From Cristatella mucedo (taxonomy: Eukaryota; Bryozoa; Phylactolaemata; Cristatellidae): DNA of 52,357 bases. The stretch spans positions 237,501-289,857 of the forward strand of contig WPIO01000223.1 in the NCBI GenBank assembly GCA_009760855.2. The letters run 5' to 3'. The first letter of the stretch is position 1. Every line of letters starts with the position of its first letter. The notes beneath the pieces were generated by a model, which had not been told where the DNA came from, did no database searches, and was given only the letters and a program-made list of their open reading frames with translations. The position numbers and the translations under genes were made by a program. Positions 22,767 through 33,345 of the stretch are shown one piece after another.

Positions 22767-24689
22767 GAGCGACCAGTTTATTGTGCCCTCGAATCTCATG
22801 ATGTCTTCGCCGGTTTTGTGCTGGGCTTCTCATGGGCTCAGTACATCCAAAATGTCGGAAGGCCGGAAGAGCCGGCCGTGCGACCCACTGCGAGGCAAGC
22901 TCCAAGTTTCCCCGGCTGCTCTCTTGTGAGTAGGGGGAGATAACTAATGCAAATAGGTTTCATCTGCCTGAGTCAGCAGCTGCCCCTGAGCCTGCCAACC
23001 TCTCGAACGTACTGCAGCTTCTACTGCTCTGCGATTCTTGTTCTTCCTGGCTTACTCAAAGCGCTTATAGTGCCGACAGAGAGTAACGATTTTACTATGC
23101 ATCCGTCGATTGACCAGGATCTAGTGCTGCTCCATTACCGGAGGGCAAAGGGTACAAGTAAATGTCAGATGATTCCACAGCCTTATTGATGTTGCAGCAG
23201 CAGAAGAGCATCAGCTGTTATCGATATCACTATCGTTGCTTCACTAGTGAGCTTCTCGGATTTATAAACCGAGCCAGTGGCCACCTTGTAAAGTCATTGA
23301 TCTGACCCTGGATTTTTTTCTGCGATCCTGCTAGTACGGAGTTACAGCATTGGCCATTGCAGGGCAAGCCAGCAGTTACAGAAGTGTTGCTTATTTGTTG
23401 TTTCAAGTTGCAGTCATTGCAAGCTTCTGCTGTCGCTGCTGTGCCCAGTCCCTTTTTCATCGCCAACGAACGCTGACTAAATATCAACAGTGTGCCGTTG
23501 CTTTGAAGTTGCAGCTGTTGCCTGTTTTAAGTTGCTTCTGAAAAGGCCAGTTGAGAATTGTTGACACACCCTACACCATAAACCGGCCGACCGGAGCCTT
23601 GAGAGAACAGCAGCAGAAGCTTGAACCACCCACTATTGAAAGTGACCAAGCTCCAGGACATGTCGTCTGCAGGAGCTTTGAGCGATGGAAAATGTGCGAG
23701 TTTAGCCGCATAGCATGATTTAAAATCGACAGCTAGCCAGCCCAACAGGATGACATCGAAAAAGGAACTACATCGTTCGCATAGACTTTTTTCAGTCAGA
23801 TGCATGCTAAACAAATGGTGGCGAATGATGAATGTTGGGAAAATAAGTGTCAAACAAACGGAAGCAGCCAGTCTAATGGGCCGAAGCAGAAGCAAGTTCA
23901 CCTATCGACTCTTCGAGGCTCTGTCTCTGTTAAGCAGATTTCGTAGTCTCGCTTCCACCGCCGCACGATTAGTTCCTAGTCCATTCTTGCTTCTTTATTT
24001 TCGTTCCTCATCCTAGCTTATGCCTGGGTCAGCCGTGCCCTGCCGTCAGGTGACGTCAGCCACATCAAGTTCCTCCTAGCTGATGCTCTCGATGCCAACA
24101 TGTTGGAACAAACCGGAAGCGCCACGGACTTGTTCTCGAACATGGACAATACAAGATGTTTAACACACATGTTCTCGAAACAACAGCAATGTTCTCGAAA
24201 ATGCGAGCCACGTTCCTTTAAACCGGCTGCTTTAACTATGCCTATGACCGGTTCATGTGGCTAGCAGTTGCAGTGCTAGCAGAGCCGAACCGCATATCGT
24301 GCATTCATGTTGATTTCAGAGGCACACAACCCTCTAGTCCGAGTACAAGAGTGGATGCCCAGCCGTGATGGTCTGAGCAGCCTGCTGCATGCAATTTCAA
24401 CTTGCTTATTTGAAATTCTGATTGGGTGACACGTCACCTGTTGGCAACATGGTGGCGTTCGATTTCGAATATCCATAAGACAAAGTGTTTGCCAACTCTA
24501 AGGAATCAGTTGAAATCATGCAAGTAGACTAAAGAATAACAAGAGGTTCGGCTTAAAGAGTATATACCTTACACCAGGCAATCTTTTTAGCTATTCATCT
24601 AGCTTACGAAACTCGAATTCGAATCCAAAATCCCTAGTTTCATATGGTTTCTGATCCTTTCACGTTTTCGTTTCCAGAAATATTATTAG

Positions 24690-24785
24690 TATTTGAGCTT
24701 ACACCTAATGTAAAGTAGCCTAGAAAGAGCTTGTGTTCTCCGATGGCACTATATCAAATGCATTATTGTTATTATAATATTTTAG
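24690..24785 (+). mobile_element. L2-A tail
   Basis: AATGTAAAGTAGCCTAGAAAG, then TTCTCCGATGGCACTATAT and (ATT)n: a degraded hairpin tail in plus orientation. Confidence 0.6.
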
Positions 24786-24970
24786 GTTACTATTAATATT
24801 ATTATGATTATAATTATTATTTAGGTTTATTTATTTAGGTTTATTTTTAGGTTACTATTATTATTATTATTTAGTTATTATTATTTAGGTTATTATAATA
24901 TTTTATTTATAATATTTTATAATATCAATATATTATAATATTTTATTTTACTTATTATATTATTTTGGGT
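24765..24970. repeat. AT-only low-complexity tract with internal repeats
   Basis: Units TTATTTAGGTTTATT and TATAATATTTTATT alternate. It follows the L2-A tail and probably grew from its (TTA)n end. Confidence 0.8.
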
Positions 24971-25065
24971 TAGCTGTGATATTTTTAGGATATAGTACAT
25001 ATATGAGGTTATGCTACTGTGAGATCATCACCACTTGCTCGAAATTTAAGTGTCATATCCATCAG

Positions 25066-26040
25066 CTGCCTTATTTTTGAAAGCTTCATTTAGAAGACTG
25101 CTTCTACAGCTAGCCATCATGTCCGATCCCTATCAAAGATTAGGCGCTGTCTGGCAAAGCTGCTTGCAAAAAACTTAACTAGCTCCTTAGTTCTGTCTCG
25201 GCTTGGTTATTGTAATTCCCCTTTGGTTGGGTTACCAAGGAAAGCACCTAGGCCACTGCTGCTGACTATGAATATGGCTGCATCGCTAGTCCTCAAGTCC
25301 AAGAGGTTTAAGCACACGTCTCCCTAGCTAAATAAGCTAGTAATGAAGCCAGTTGAGCAACAGATACAGAGCAAAGTTCTCAAGCTGACCTACACGGCCT
25401 GCCACGGCTTGATTTCTTTGTACCTTGCTAAACTGCTGCACCAGATTCAGCCTCTTCGCGGCCTAAGGTCCTGTGTGGACAATAAATTACCACTTTCATT
25501 CTTCCGTCTAAAGATCATTGGCAACCGAAGCTTGAGCTCAGCAGGTCATAGACTGTGCAACTCGCTTCCTCAATTCTTATGCAACGACAAATACACTTCG
25601 GCTGCCGTATATGACTCACCTGTTCAGCGGTCCGGAGCTGCTACTTCCAAGCTACTAACTACGTCACCCGCTCTCCTGACTGTGCCATAAAAATTAATAA
25701 TAAATCCTAGCTGATTAAACAGCCTCTTTTTTAATAGTGACAGAAGAGCCTTAACGGCAGTCACCACTGCTTGCAGTGGCGATAAAGAATCGCCCACTGC
25801 AGGAATCGAACCCACGATCTCGGGACCGAGGTCGTGAAAGCAACTGCCTTACACAGTGTGCCATCACGGCTAGGCTTCCCACTTTCTCGTCTTTGCGTGC
25901 GACGAAGTCCAGTAGCTACTGAATGTGTACCGAAAGCCGCTTAGGCTGCGAGTGAGCTATAAAAAAAAACTCCTGCCTAACATCAGCATAATCTTTATGT
26001 CTTTGTGATGTTATAGGTGGAAATACATTACATGAAATAT
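25066..26040 (+). mobile_element. L2-B LINE with nested SINE
   Basis: It encodes the C-terminal L2-B domain across frames: QIQSKVLKLTYTACHGLISLY, LLHQIQPLRGLRS, FFRLKIIGNRSLSSAG and RLCNSLPQF (frame 25343-25690). The 3' UTR resumes at about 25876 after a SINE and ends in TACATTACATG. No RT is present, so it is 5'-truncated. Confidence 0.8.
25691..25875 (-). mobile_element. SINE-1 (tRNA-derived)
   Basis: On the minus strand the tRNA-like head reads GATGGCACAC...AAGGCAGTTGC, and the B box is GGGTTCGATTCC. The body follows (GGGCGATTCTTTATCGC), and the end is GAGGCTGTTTAATCAGC. It splits the L2-B copy, whose sequence matches on both sides. Confidence 0.8.
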
Positions 26041-26960
26041 GCTACTGGAATGAGTGAGCCAAGTAGGCTCAGATTAACAAAGGAAACCCAGCTTAATTCA
26101 TACATTGTTTCACGACTTGACGAAATTAATTGCCAGTATCTATTATTTCTAAATACAGGAGTTCCATATTGAAAGAGACCTTTTTGACACCGAGAGGAAG
26201 TACGTACCTATACAACCAGGGATACATTTTCTAGGCTCAGCTTGATTAGATAGTCTTGGTGAGGCTCTTTAGTCACTGATTATCTTTAGTGTTTGATGCG
26301 ACCTTAATGTTTACAGATTTGGTGCGAAGCTTAAAATAACTGTTTTATTTATTTGTCTCAACATGAAATGAGATTGAAATTGAGCAACTTTCAGAAGAGC
26401 ACGTGCGAATAGTAGCATTTTTGTTTGGTCAACGAATAATTCAGGTAGATTTCTATCGGCCAAATCCGGCCTCTGATGTTGTTGTTGGCTATTGTATGCG
26501 GACCCAATGCTTTGTTTCAGTTGCCGGCATCAGGCTGCTCATTAGACTGGCTTATTAGTTGACGACCAACTAGCAAGCTATTTGTACTGCAATCGAAAAT
26601 AATAGTAATACACACGGACATACTCGACAGTAACGTATACCTCTTGCTTCATGCTGGGGTCTGCTTGGCTATATCGCGCAGCTTGTGTGCATACTTGTCG
26701 TGCCACCTTGGTTTATTCGAGGGGTAAGTAAAGGTAAAACTAAGGTCGTGTGCTCAAGCCCTTAGGCATATATATGACCCCGGGGTGAGATTAAGTACTC
26801 TTAGGTTGGTATACAAACGAATTATGTGTTTTATATTTTCACTCTTGGTAGTGTTTAGCAACATATCCGTATAGCGTTGCCACAGGGAAGCATGCCCAGA
26901 TTTGCATTCAAAGCATCAGATGATTTGCTAGCTTGTATTTAGAAGCGCTGCTAGTTGCAG

Positions 26961-27203
26961 GCAAAAAGACACGAGTGCCCTCATTATTGGATTTGGACGA
27001 GCAACCGACTTATTCAACGTCGGTTGTCGATGAGCAACAGACGCAAGCCATACAAAGCATCGACTACGATCAGGTCGATCGTGTTGAAGAAACACCAGAA
27101 GTCGGTCGCTACGGTATCCAGACTATTGACGTCAATATCGTGATCGCCTGCTACGATAAAGCCGACTCGCTAGGCTTCGGCCGGTCGGCCGACGTTTACA
27201 AAG
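26961..27203 (+). CDS. Possible exon with protein-kinase glycine-rich loop
   Basis: An open frame runs 26933-27343. The acceptor GTTGCAG ends at 26960 and the donor AAAG|GTTGGT follows 27203. The enclosed 81 codons start and end in phase 1, the same phase as exon 3 of the caspase-like gene. The N-terminal half is acidic and polar (LLDLDEQPTYSTSVVDEQQ). The end, SLGFGRSADVYKG, fits the kinase nucleotide-binding loop pattern G-x-G-x-x-A-x-V. No VAIK, HRD or DFG exon is recognisable downstream in the window, so this is either the first exon of a kinase domain that continues beyond the window or a remnant. Whether it belongs to the same gene as the caspase-like exons 13 kb upstream is inference from phase only. 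Confidence 0.4.
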
Positions 27204-27436
27204 GTTGGTTGCCTCTGTGCTTCCGAGTCTCGGTGGCAGCCAGCAGCAGACCACTGGGGTTGTTGTTGGCTATCGTATGCGGACCCAATGCTTTATTTCA
27301 GTTGCCGGCATCAGGCTGCTCATTAGGCTGGCTTATTAGATGACGATCAACTAGCAAGCAGTATCTGTACAGATCGCTCTAATCAAAATAAATAGCAAAA
27401 CACATGGTCATACTCGTCAGTAATGCAACGCCCATC

Positions 27437-27606
27437 GCTGTGATAGCACACTAGGTAAGGCAGTTGCTTTGTCGACCTCGGTCCCGAGGTCATGGGGTCG
27501 ATTCCTGCGGTGGGCGATTGCTTATCACTACTGCAGGTAGTGGTCATAGGCATAAAGACTCTCATGTTGCTATTCAAAAAAATAGGCTGTTCAATCAGCA
27601 AGAATT
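27437..27606 (+). mobile_element. SINE-1 (tRNA-derived)
   Basis: CACTAGGTAAGGCAGTTGC, B box GGGTCGATTCC and tail ATAGGCTGTTCAATCAGC. It is present in unit B of the tandem duplication and absent from unit A, with short TAACG-like sequence on both sides. Confidence 0.8.
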
Positions 27607-27943
27607 TTAACGTGTTCCTCGTGCTTCATGCTGGGGTCTGCTTGGCTATGTCGCAAAGCTCGTGCATGCTTGTCGTGGCACCTTGGTTTATTCTAGGGAA
27701 GGGGTTAGGTGCTTGCCTTAATGAATAAGGTCGTGTGCTTAAGACCTTGGGCATATTGTTGACCCCGGGATGAGATTAAATACTCTTAGGTTGGTATACA
27801 AATGAATTATGTGTTTTGCATTTTCACTATTGGCGGTGTTTAGGGACATATCTGTATAACATTGCACAGGGAAGTATTTCCATATTTGCATTCAAAGCGG
27901 CTCTTGATTTACTTGCTCTATCTCGGAGCACTGCTTGTTGCAG

Positions 27944-28014
27944 GTGAGAAGGTACGACTGCCCTCAGACTTGAATCTGAATGAGAAACTGATTCGTTCAA
28001 CATTAGTTGCATAA
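27944..28014 (+). pseudogene. Truncated tandem copy of the kinase-loop exon
   Basis: The acceptor context CTGCTTGTTGCAG is kept just before 27944. The first 23 or so residues align with the exon at 26961: GEKVRLPSDLNLNE here against GKKTRVPSLLDLDE there, in the same phase. The frame stops at TAA (28012-28014), and an LTR-like retroelement begins at about 28046. The glycine loop is missing. It is the second member of the tandem duplication described separately. Confidence 0.55.
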
Positions 28015-28045
28015 TCTATGCTGCCTAAACGGTTAGATTAAGAAT

Positions 28046-29000
28046 TGTACCGCCCTGCTGGCCTTGGCCGAATTTTAGGGCAAGCTAGAGCGGTTTAGCG
28101 GCGGGTAAGAATTCCTTTGTCCTTAGGCAGTGAGCCAGAGAGGAGCTTTAGTACGGTTAGAGAGCAAGGGCTTAAGAGCGAGCCAGGAAGCTCTGAGACA
28201 AGCGGTGGCCACTCGGCCTTTAGAATTGGTCCAATACCAGCGGAAGCTGTAGACGTAGTTGGCGTGTGTGGAGTCCTAGTTCTTCGGTTAGGGTTTAGGC
28301 TCTGGTTCGGGCTCCGTCTATTTAGGTCGTTCCCCACCGTAGACGTAAGTAGCATCACTGTGGAGACGCATTCCCTCCGCAAGAGTGCTTGAGGTGGCGT
28401 GTGTGGAGTATTCCTGCCGCACTGGTGGTAACGGAGTAGTAATTCTTAGGTTAGGATTTAGGCTCCAGTTCGCGCTCCGTCTATTTGGGTCGTTCCCCAC
28501 TATTAACGTAACTAGATTCTGTGTGGAGACGTATTCCCTCGGTAAGAGTGTTGGTGCTGTTGAGTACGTACGAGGAGTGTGAAGATAAAACTCATCTCGA
28601 CGCACAGCGACTTTGTGCGTTTGCGAATAACACTCAGTAAAATCCCCACTTTGTGTCTCGCTTTCCAATTCACGCAGCGGACTCACGACCCTCTTTAGTA
28701 ACCGTTAGCAGGCCAGCGCCAGAAACGCGCGTTTCGTGGCGGCCAGTTTATTAAATAAGTAAATATACTTCATTTGTATAGCGCTCCAAGAGAACCTAAT
28801 CTCTATTCAGGCGCTTTACATATGTCTTGGGGCTCGAGCCCACGACCTCAGCCTGACCTTGGCCGTGGCGAGCGCCTTAACCGCTGGACCAATCCAGCTC
28901 GAGCGTAAGCGCGCACCGAATGGCATGAGGCGCTAGGTTACGCCGCTAGGTGAGCGGCAGGTCAAGCCTACTACGCCGAGTCTTCGGCGTTGCACGATGC
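28046..29000 (+). mobile_element. LTR-like element, family G (copy b)
   Basis: It starts TGTACCGCCCTGCTGGCC. It has three CGTAG/GTTCCCCAC-type subrepeats (28243-28560), a GCGAATAACACTCAGTAAAA stretch and a TTCCAATTCA end at 28672. The leader has GTTTCGTGGCGGCC, then a SINE-2 insertion (28750-28910), and continues to CTTCGGCGTT near 29000. It truncates the second kinase-loop exon. Confidence 0.55.
28750..28910 (-). mobile_element. SINE-2 with L2-A-type tail
   Basis: The minus strand reads a tRNA-like head (GGTCCAGCGGTTAAGGCGC, B box GGGCTCGAGCCC), then a tail GTAAAGCGCCTGAATAGAGATT, then TTCTCTTGGAGCGCTATAC. That tail is the same hairpin as in L2-A. Confidence 0.75.
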
Positions 29001-29084
29001 TGAACTGTGGGGTAATAGACCTGATAGGTTTGCTAGAGCTAAAGTTCGCTAGAGGTAAAGTTCGCCGAGCTGGTTTTGCCCAAT

Positions 29085-29215
29085 TGTTAAGAAGCTTACC
29101 TCTTTTAAGGTCTTTCCAAGGTCAAGGGCTTGAGCCCGGTGGAATATGAGCAGTGCCTGAATAGAGAGTGCGTTCGCTTAGGGCACTATGCAAACGAATT
29201 ATATTTAAATAATAA
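29085..29215 (+). mobile_element. SINE-2, plus-strand copy
   Basis: AAGGTCAAGGGCTTGAGCCC (B box), then GTGCCTGAATAGAGAG and GCTTAGGGCACTATGC. It matches the inverted copy at 28750-28910. Confidence 0.65.
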
Positions 29216-29439
29216 AGGGATCACAAAGTGAGTGACACAAAACAAGCTGAAAAGATGTTCTCTCCGGTACTTGTGACTGCTTGTGACTTGTTTAAACTTC
29301 GATGGGTTCCAATAATGGCTTAGCTAGGTGTAAGCCCCTAGAATGGAGTTATTGCTCGAGGCTCTACAACAGAGTTGTTTCCTGCTGAGCAGTTCTTACG
29401 TGCTCTAAAACTGAGTCAGACCGGCTCTGTGTTACAATT

Positions 29440-30430
29440 CTATTTCAATAAAGATGTACGACGCCGGTATTTGCACTTGTTGTCGGGCTAGCTGTGGTAC
29501 ACGTGTTCTTAATAATGGCAAATTGAAGCTTACTGGTTAATGCTTTAAGGAACTCTGTTTAATGCACTCCAGAGTCAGTGAAACTCACCGCTCAGACAAA
29601 AGCTTCTCAGAGCCGGAAATTCGCTCACTTCCGGCTTTGGGTTGGGTCAACAATTCCGTCCGGGCATCTGCCCGTCAACTGTCCGTTGGGGCAACTGTAC
29701 GTTTTCCCTAGACGATTCGTATGGCTTCTCTATACCGCCTCATCACGGGTTACTCTACAATCGGTTTCTAGTCGGTAAAATTCAGGAAGAGCGAATAGTA
29801 CATATTTCGGCAGTCCAAATACGGCCGATCTCACGCGGCCGTTACGATAACCCAAGGATAACTTTGCAAAGCGACGTAACGAGGAGAGCTATGGGCTGAG
29901 GAGCACGATTTGTGCGGGCGAGGGGGAAAGGGTTGGTACGTGGCGGACGAGGGGATCGCGATGAGGACTCGCACTTTGGGAAGGCATGGCGTCTTACTAT
30001 GACGTTGCCTTGAACCTATGACCCACGTTCCTATTTGCTGGAGGGCAGCTGGGGATTTCCCTACGAAACGTGGTTCGCTGCCATCCGTAGCCTTCTGAAG
30101 ATTCGTAGTCCCATAAGCAACAGCAGCACATATCGGCGAGCGTGGCTTGAGCGCTACGGACTCTGATGAGTCTCAGTGTTTGTTACAGGTGACTCTGGTC
30201 CGCACTGTCTGCAGCTTTAATAAGATCCGTGGAGCTGAGCGTTGCGGGTATTGAAGAGAGAGTTTCGAGCGACCAGACAGGCTCCGAAGAAAAACAAGTG
30301 AGTTTTGAAGGCACTGCTTGCTGTACACCGGAGCCAGCCACGACCTCTTTGTGGCTGCATAGCAAGTTTAATTAGCGGCTTCCGGAAAGGACGCATGAGT
30401 TGAGAGCGACTGATCACCTTCTTATCTTTT
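29440..30430. repeat. Repeat X, copy 3
   Basis: It aligns with 21670-22450 and keeps about 225 bases (29745-29960) that copy 1 has lost but copy 2 has (50085-50312). Confidence 0.7.
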
Positions 30431-30521
30431 TTTTTGGGTGTAGTTATCGTGCAGTTAGCCGATGGTTAGTGGAGCCGGCTGCGCGGGGCGCTGGAAGTTC
30501 GAGTAAAATAGTTTCAGTTAG

Positions 30522-30671
30522 CACTAAGTAGGTCAGCGCCAGAAACACTCGTTTTGTGGCGGCCTGCTTATTTCGCATAAGCCGCACCGAACGGCACTGG
30601 GCGCTAGATTAAGCCGCTCGGTAGGCGGCAGGTTAAGCCTACTCCACCAAGCCTTCGGCGTTAAAAAACCA
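30522..30671 (+). mobile_element. LTR-like family G leader fragment (copy d)
   Basis: CACTAAGTAGGTCAGCGCC to CCTTCGGCGTT matches 17232-17380. It joins L2-A sequence at the same point as copy a. Confidence 0.6.
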
Positions 30672-31060
30672 TGCAGCTAGGCTTGTCTGTCGTGAGCATT
30701 GCAGTTGACACCTCACATCACTTCTCGCCTACCTGAACTGGCTCCCAGTCGAGCAACTCATCAACTTCAAGGTTTTGTTACTCACTTTTAGGGACCTCAA
30801 TTTTGTGCCTTTGACTTCAGCCTACCTATCAAATGTACTTCCACATAAATCTAAACTTCTTACCGCCACTTTTCGGAACCTAAATGTATACCCAGACGTC
30901 ATGCAAAATGAAAATCCTTTGGAGGATGCGTCATTAGTTCGTATGCTCCCAAAGCCTGGAACTCAATTCCGACTAGCGTCACGGCATCCCCTGACTCGAC
31001 AGCATTTAAAAAGAAATTAAAAACGCACCTACTTAAGGACAACATTTAGTGGAACCCTTT
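30672..31060 (+). mobile_element. L2-A LINE, C-terminal fragment
   Basis: ORF 30775-31020 encodes LNFVPLTSAYLSNVL and MLPKPGTQFRLASRHPLT. It lacks the 3' hairpin tail and is cut by the L2-B tail at about 31075. Confidence 0.7.
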
Positions 31061-31074
31061 GATTTGATCTTTAT

Positions 31075-31513
31075 CTATTGTATTGTATTGTATCTCGGTC
31101 TGTAACTCTACAAAGTCATAAGGACTATGTGGGTGTTACGCAGAAGAGTTTTGTATAGTGCAATCACAGCCTAAGCGGCTTTTAGTTCGCATTTGGTAGC
31201 CAACAGACTTCATCAAACGCAACAAAGAGAAAGCAGGAAGCATTTCAGTGTCAGGAGAGCAGTTAAGGTAGTGAGTAGCATGGAAGTAGCAGCTCAGGAC
31301 CACCGAAAAGGATGAGCCAAATTGGCAGCAGGAGAGTAGTTGAGTTGTCGCTGCGTAAGAATTGTAGAAGCGAATTCCAAAGTCTAGGACCTGCTGAGCT
31401 AAAGCTTCTGTTGCCAACGGTCTTCCGAATAAGACCGGAGGGTGCGAAGAGGCTGAAACTGATGCAGCAGTTCAGATAGGTACGAAGGAGCCAAGCCGTG
31501 GTGGCATTTGTGG
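31075..31513 (-). mobile_element. L2-B LINE, 3' half (split by LTR element)
   Basis: On the minus strand, 31513-31420 reads CHHGLAPSYL and LLHQFQPLR, and 31417-31136 continues with QVLDFGIRFYNSY. The tail (ATTGT)n is at 31076-31095. The 5' continuation lies beyond the LTR element at 33087. Confidence 0.75.
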
Positions 31514-31776
31514 TGTTACGTTACCGTGTCTCTGTCTGCAGCAGCGCTAGTGGAGTCTCACGGAGGTACGAAGACACGAGCGGGTGAACGTGACTCTCGT
31601 CTTTATTCCCCTAGCCGGTACATATACAAGCTAGGGGCAGACTCTCCACTGATTAGGGAGTGCATCTGTGGTGAGCCACTGTGGTGGGCCACATGCAGAG
31701 GCTGCACTGAGTCAATTGATCAACCACCTGCTGCAGGTGGGGCATACATTAGTGGCCGAGAAGCCACAGGCTCACA
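31514..31776 (-). repeat. LTR (3' LTR of the minus-strand element)
   Basis: Direct repeat of 32817-33086. In minus orientation it starts TGTGAGCC and ends ...GGTAACGTAACA, that is, with TG...CA ends. It differs from its partner at scattered sites. Confidence 0.85.
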
Positions 31777-31800
31777 AAGCATTCCTTCCCCCATTGAATG
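31777..31800 (-). other. Polypurine tract
   Basis: On the minus strand TGGGGGAAGGAATG sits a few bases before the 3' LTR, where plus-strand priming occurs in LTR retrotransposons. Confidence 0.6.
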
Positions 31801-32798
31801 TCAAAAAACCACGTAGTCCGCCAGCCTGACAGAGGGGGCGGCACTAGAGGCTCAAAACTCGTGCAGGCTAGACCAGACTCGAGCCATGGCGTGACTCTCA
31901 TCGGCTGCCTGGGCCTAGTCACCGGATACTTCCGCCTCGCCGCTTACCACAATCTCGCGGTGCTCCTCTGCACTCTGGGTCGAGATGCTTGTGCGGAGGC
32001 TCTAAAATACGAAGAAGCTCTCGTCACTGAGCTCCGCTTCCAAGACGTCGCTCTCTCGGGCCCTCTTTGCCGCCGAGATGCCCTCCGCTGCTGCGACGCT
32101 CTCACTGCTGCGCTTCGCCGCCGAGATGTCGCTCGCTTGGGCCGCCTGCGCCTTTTCGCAGGCAACTATCGCCTCGCCGCTGCCCACGATCGCCACGCCG
32201 CTGGAAGCCGTCGCAAGATGCACCTCCTTATACTCCGGCTGCTGCTGCCACTGCGCACCTACGTTGTTCAGGCGCTCTTTGGCTATTGTGGTTACTACGT
32301 TGGAAGCGGTTCCATACCTGCTTCCTCCACCGGTATTGCCGACTGATAGCTTCGGCAGCCGAATGAGTTCCGTTCGCCTGAGTGAATCTTGCGGGCAGTT
32401 GACAGTGGGGTTGACCGTTGATGCAGCTGGCTCGTCGCCCAGCTTTGTTCCGGTCTCGGCTCCGGCGAGCTGCTCCTGCTCCAGCCGAAACCTTTCGGCC
32501 TCAAGCTCGGCCTCATCATCCGTCAACCGTGAGAAAATCAGGATTAATTCGTTTCCCAGCTTGTGGTAATCTTGCTTTACGTCGGCCGGCTGACCCTACA
32601 TACTGTGTATCGCCATATCGCCGAGACACACTGGCACAACATGTTTCAGCGGCATCAAAATCTTTAGCCTTGCTACGGCCTTGTCAAGAGTTAGTAGCCA
32701 AGGCATAAAGTCCGGTCTGCCGTTGAACATTTCGTACCTCAGTATAGGCGTTCCATATACACCGTAGAACGTCTGGTACTTATTTCGGCTCGAGTAAA

Positions 32799-32814
32799 CC
32801 ACTCTCTGCTACCA
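32799..32814 (-). other. Primer binding site, initiator-Met tRNA type
   Basis: The minus strand reads TGGTAGCAGAGAGTGG two bases inside the 5' LTR. The first 11 bases match the complement of the 3' end of eukaryotic initiator tRNA-Met (...CTCTGCTACCA). Confidence 0.8.
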
Positions 32815-32816
32815 AT

Positions 32817-33086
32817 TGTTATGTTACTGTGTCTCCGTCTGCAGCAGGGCTAGTGGAGTCTCACGGAGGCACGAAGACACGAGCCGGTGAACGTGACTCT
32901 CGTCTTCATTCCCCTAGTCGGTACATATACGAACTAGGAGCTGACTCACCACAGATAAAGGAGTGCATCTGTGGTGAGCCACTGTGGTGGGCGACATGCT
33001 TACATCAAAGGCTACACTGAGTCAATTGCTCAACCACCTACTGTAGGTGGGGCATATATTAGTGGCCGAGAAGCAACAGGTTCACA
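32817..33086 (-). repeat. LTR (5' LTR of the minus-strand element)
   Basis: Partner of 31514-31776. Minus-strand ends are TGTGAACC and CATAACA. It contains the shared block CTCACCACAGATGCAC and the palindrome-like CCACCTACAGTAGGTGG. Confidence 0.85.
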
Positions 33087-33345
33087 CAAAATCAAGTCAG
33101 CATAAGAACGTTGCTCTGTATCCGTTGCTCAATCGGCATCTATCCAAGTTCTTTTAGCAAAGGAGACACGTGCTCATACCTCCGGGACTTGAAGACTAGC
33201 CTTGCAGCCATATTCACAGTCAATTGCAGTGGCCTAGTTGCTTTCTTTGGTAGCCCAACCAAAAGGGAATTGCAATAACCAAGCCGAAACAGAACTAAGG
33301 AGCTAGTTAACTTTGTAGCCGAGTTCACGGGTGCTAGCCTATTCC
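33087..33345 (-). mobile_element. L2-B LINE, 5' continuation
   Basis: Minus-strand ORF 33328-33140: LVLFRLGYCNSLLVGLPKKA, TRPLQLTVNMAARLVFKSR and HVSPLLKELG. It continues to the LTR edge and picks up at 31513. Confidence 0.75.

Larger units (their letters stand above)
26471..28010. repeat. Tandem duplication of intron plus exon (two units)
   Basis: Unit A starts at about 26476 and unit B at about 27258. Both open with TTGTTGTTGGCTAT, then GCGGACCCAATGCTTT and TTGCCGGCATCAGGCTGCTC. The offset is about 780 bases at first. It becomes about 980 after 27437-27606, where unit B has gained a SINE; both units then share CTTCATGCTGGGGTCTGC, TTAGGTTGGTATACAAA and TGTGTTTT. Each unit ends in a copy of the kinase-loop exon, the second one degenerate. 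Confidence 0.8.
31777..32816 (-). mobile_element. Small LTR retrotransposon, internal region with gag remnant
   Basis: Minus-strand frames 32802-32596 and 32526-32002 read as one gag-like region broken by a stop near 32596. The first has FNGRPDFMPWLLTLDKAVARL, and between the frames DYHKLGNELILIFSRLTDD occurs. This is the helical pattern of Ty3/gypsy capsids. The second frame continues with a Glu-rich then Ala/Ser-rich tail. No protease, RT or integrase fits in about 1 kb, so the element is non-autonomous. Confidence 0.65.

Noticed and set aside
24131-24200. Three TGTTCTCGAA repeats as a regulatory array
   Set aside because: Only three copies with uneven spacing in unassigned sequence; too weak to call.
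25790-25830. tRNA gene suggested by the B-box GGGTTCGATTCC
   Set aside because: It belongs to a dispersed SINE with a shared 3' body. No full cloverleaf or anticodon arm can be drawn.
32067-32569. Plus-strand ORFs of 99 and 163 codons in the small LTR element
   Set aside because: They oppose the minus-strand gag-like frame, and LTR, primer site and purine tract all place the element on the minus strand.
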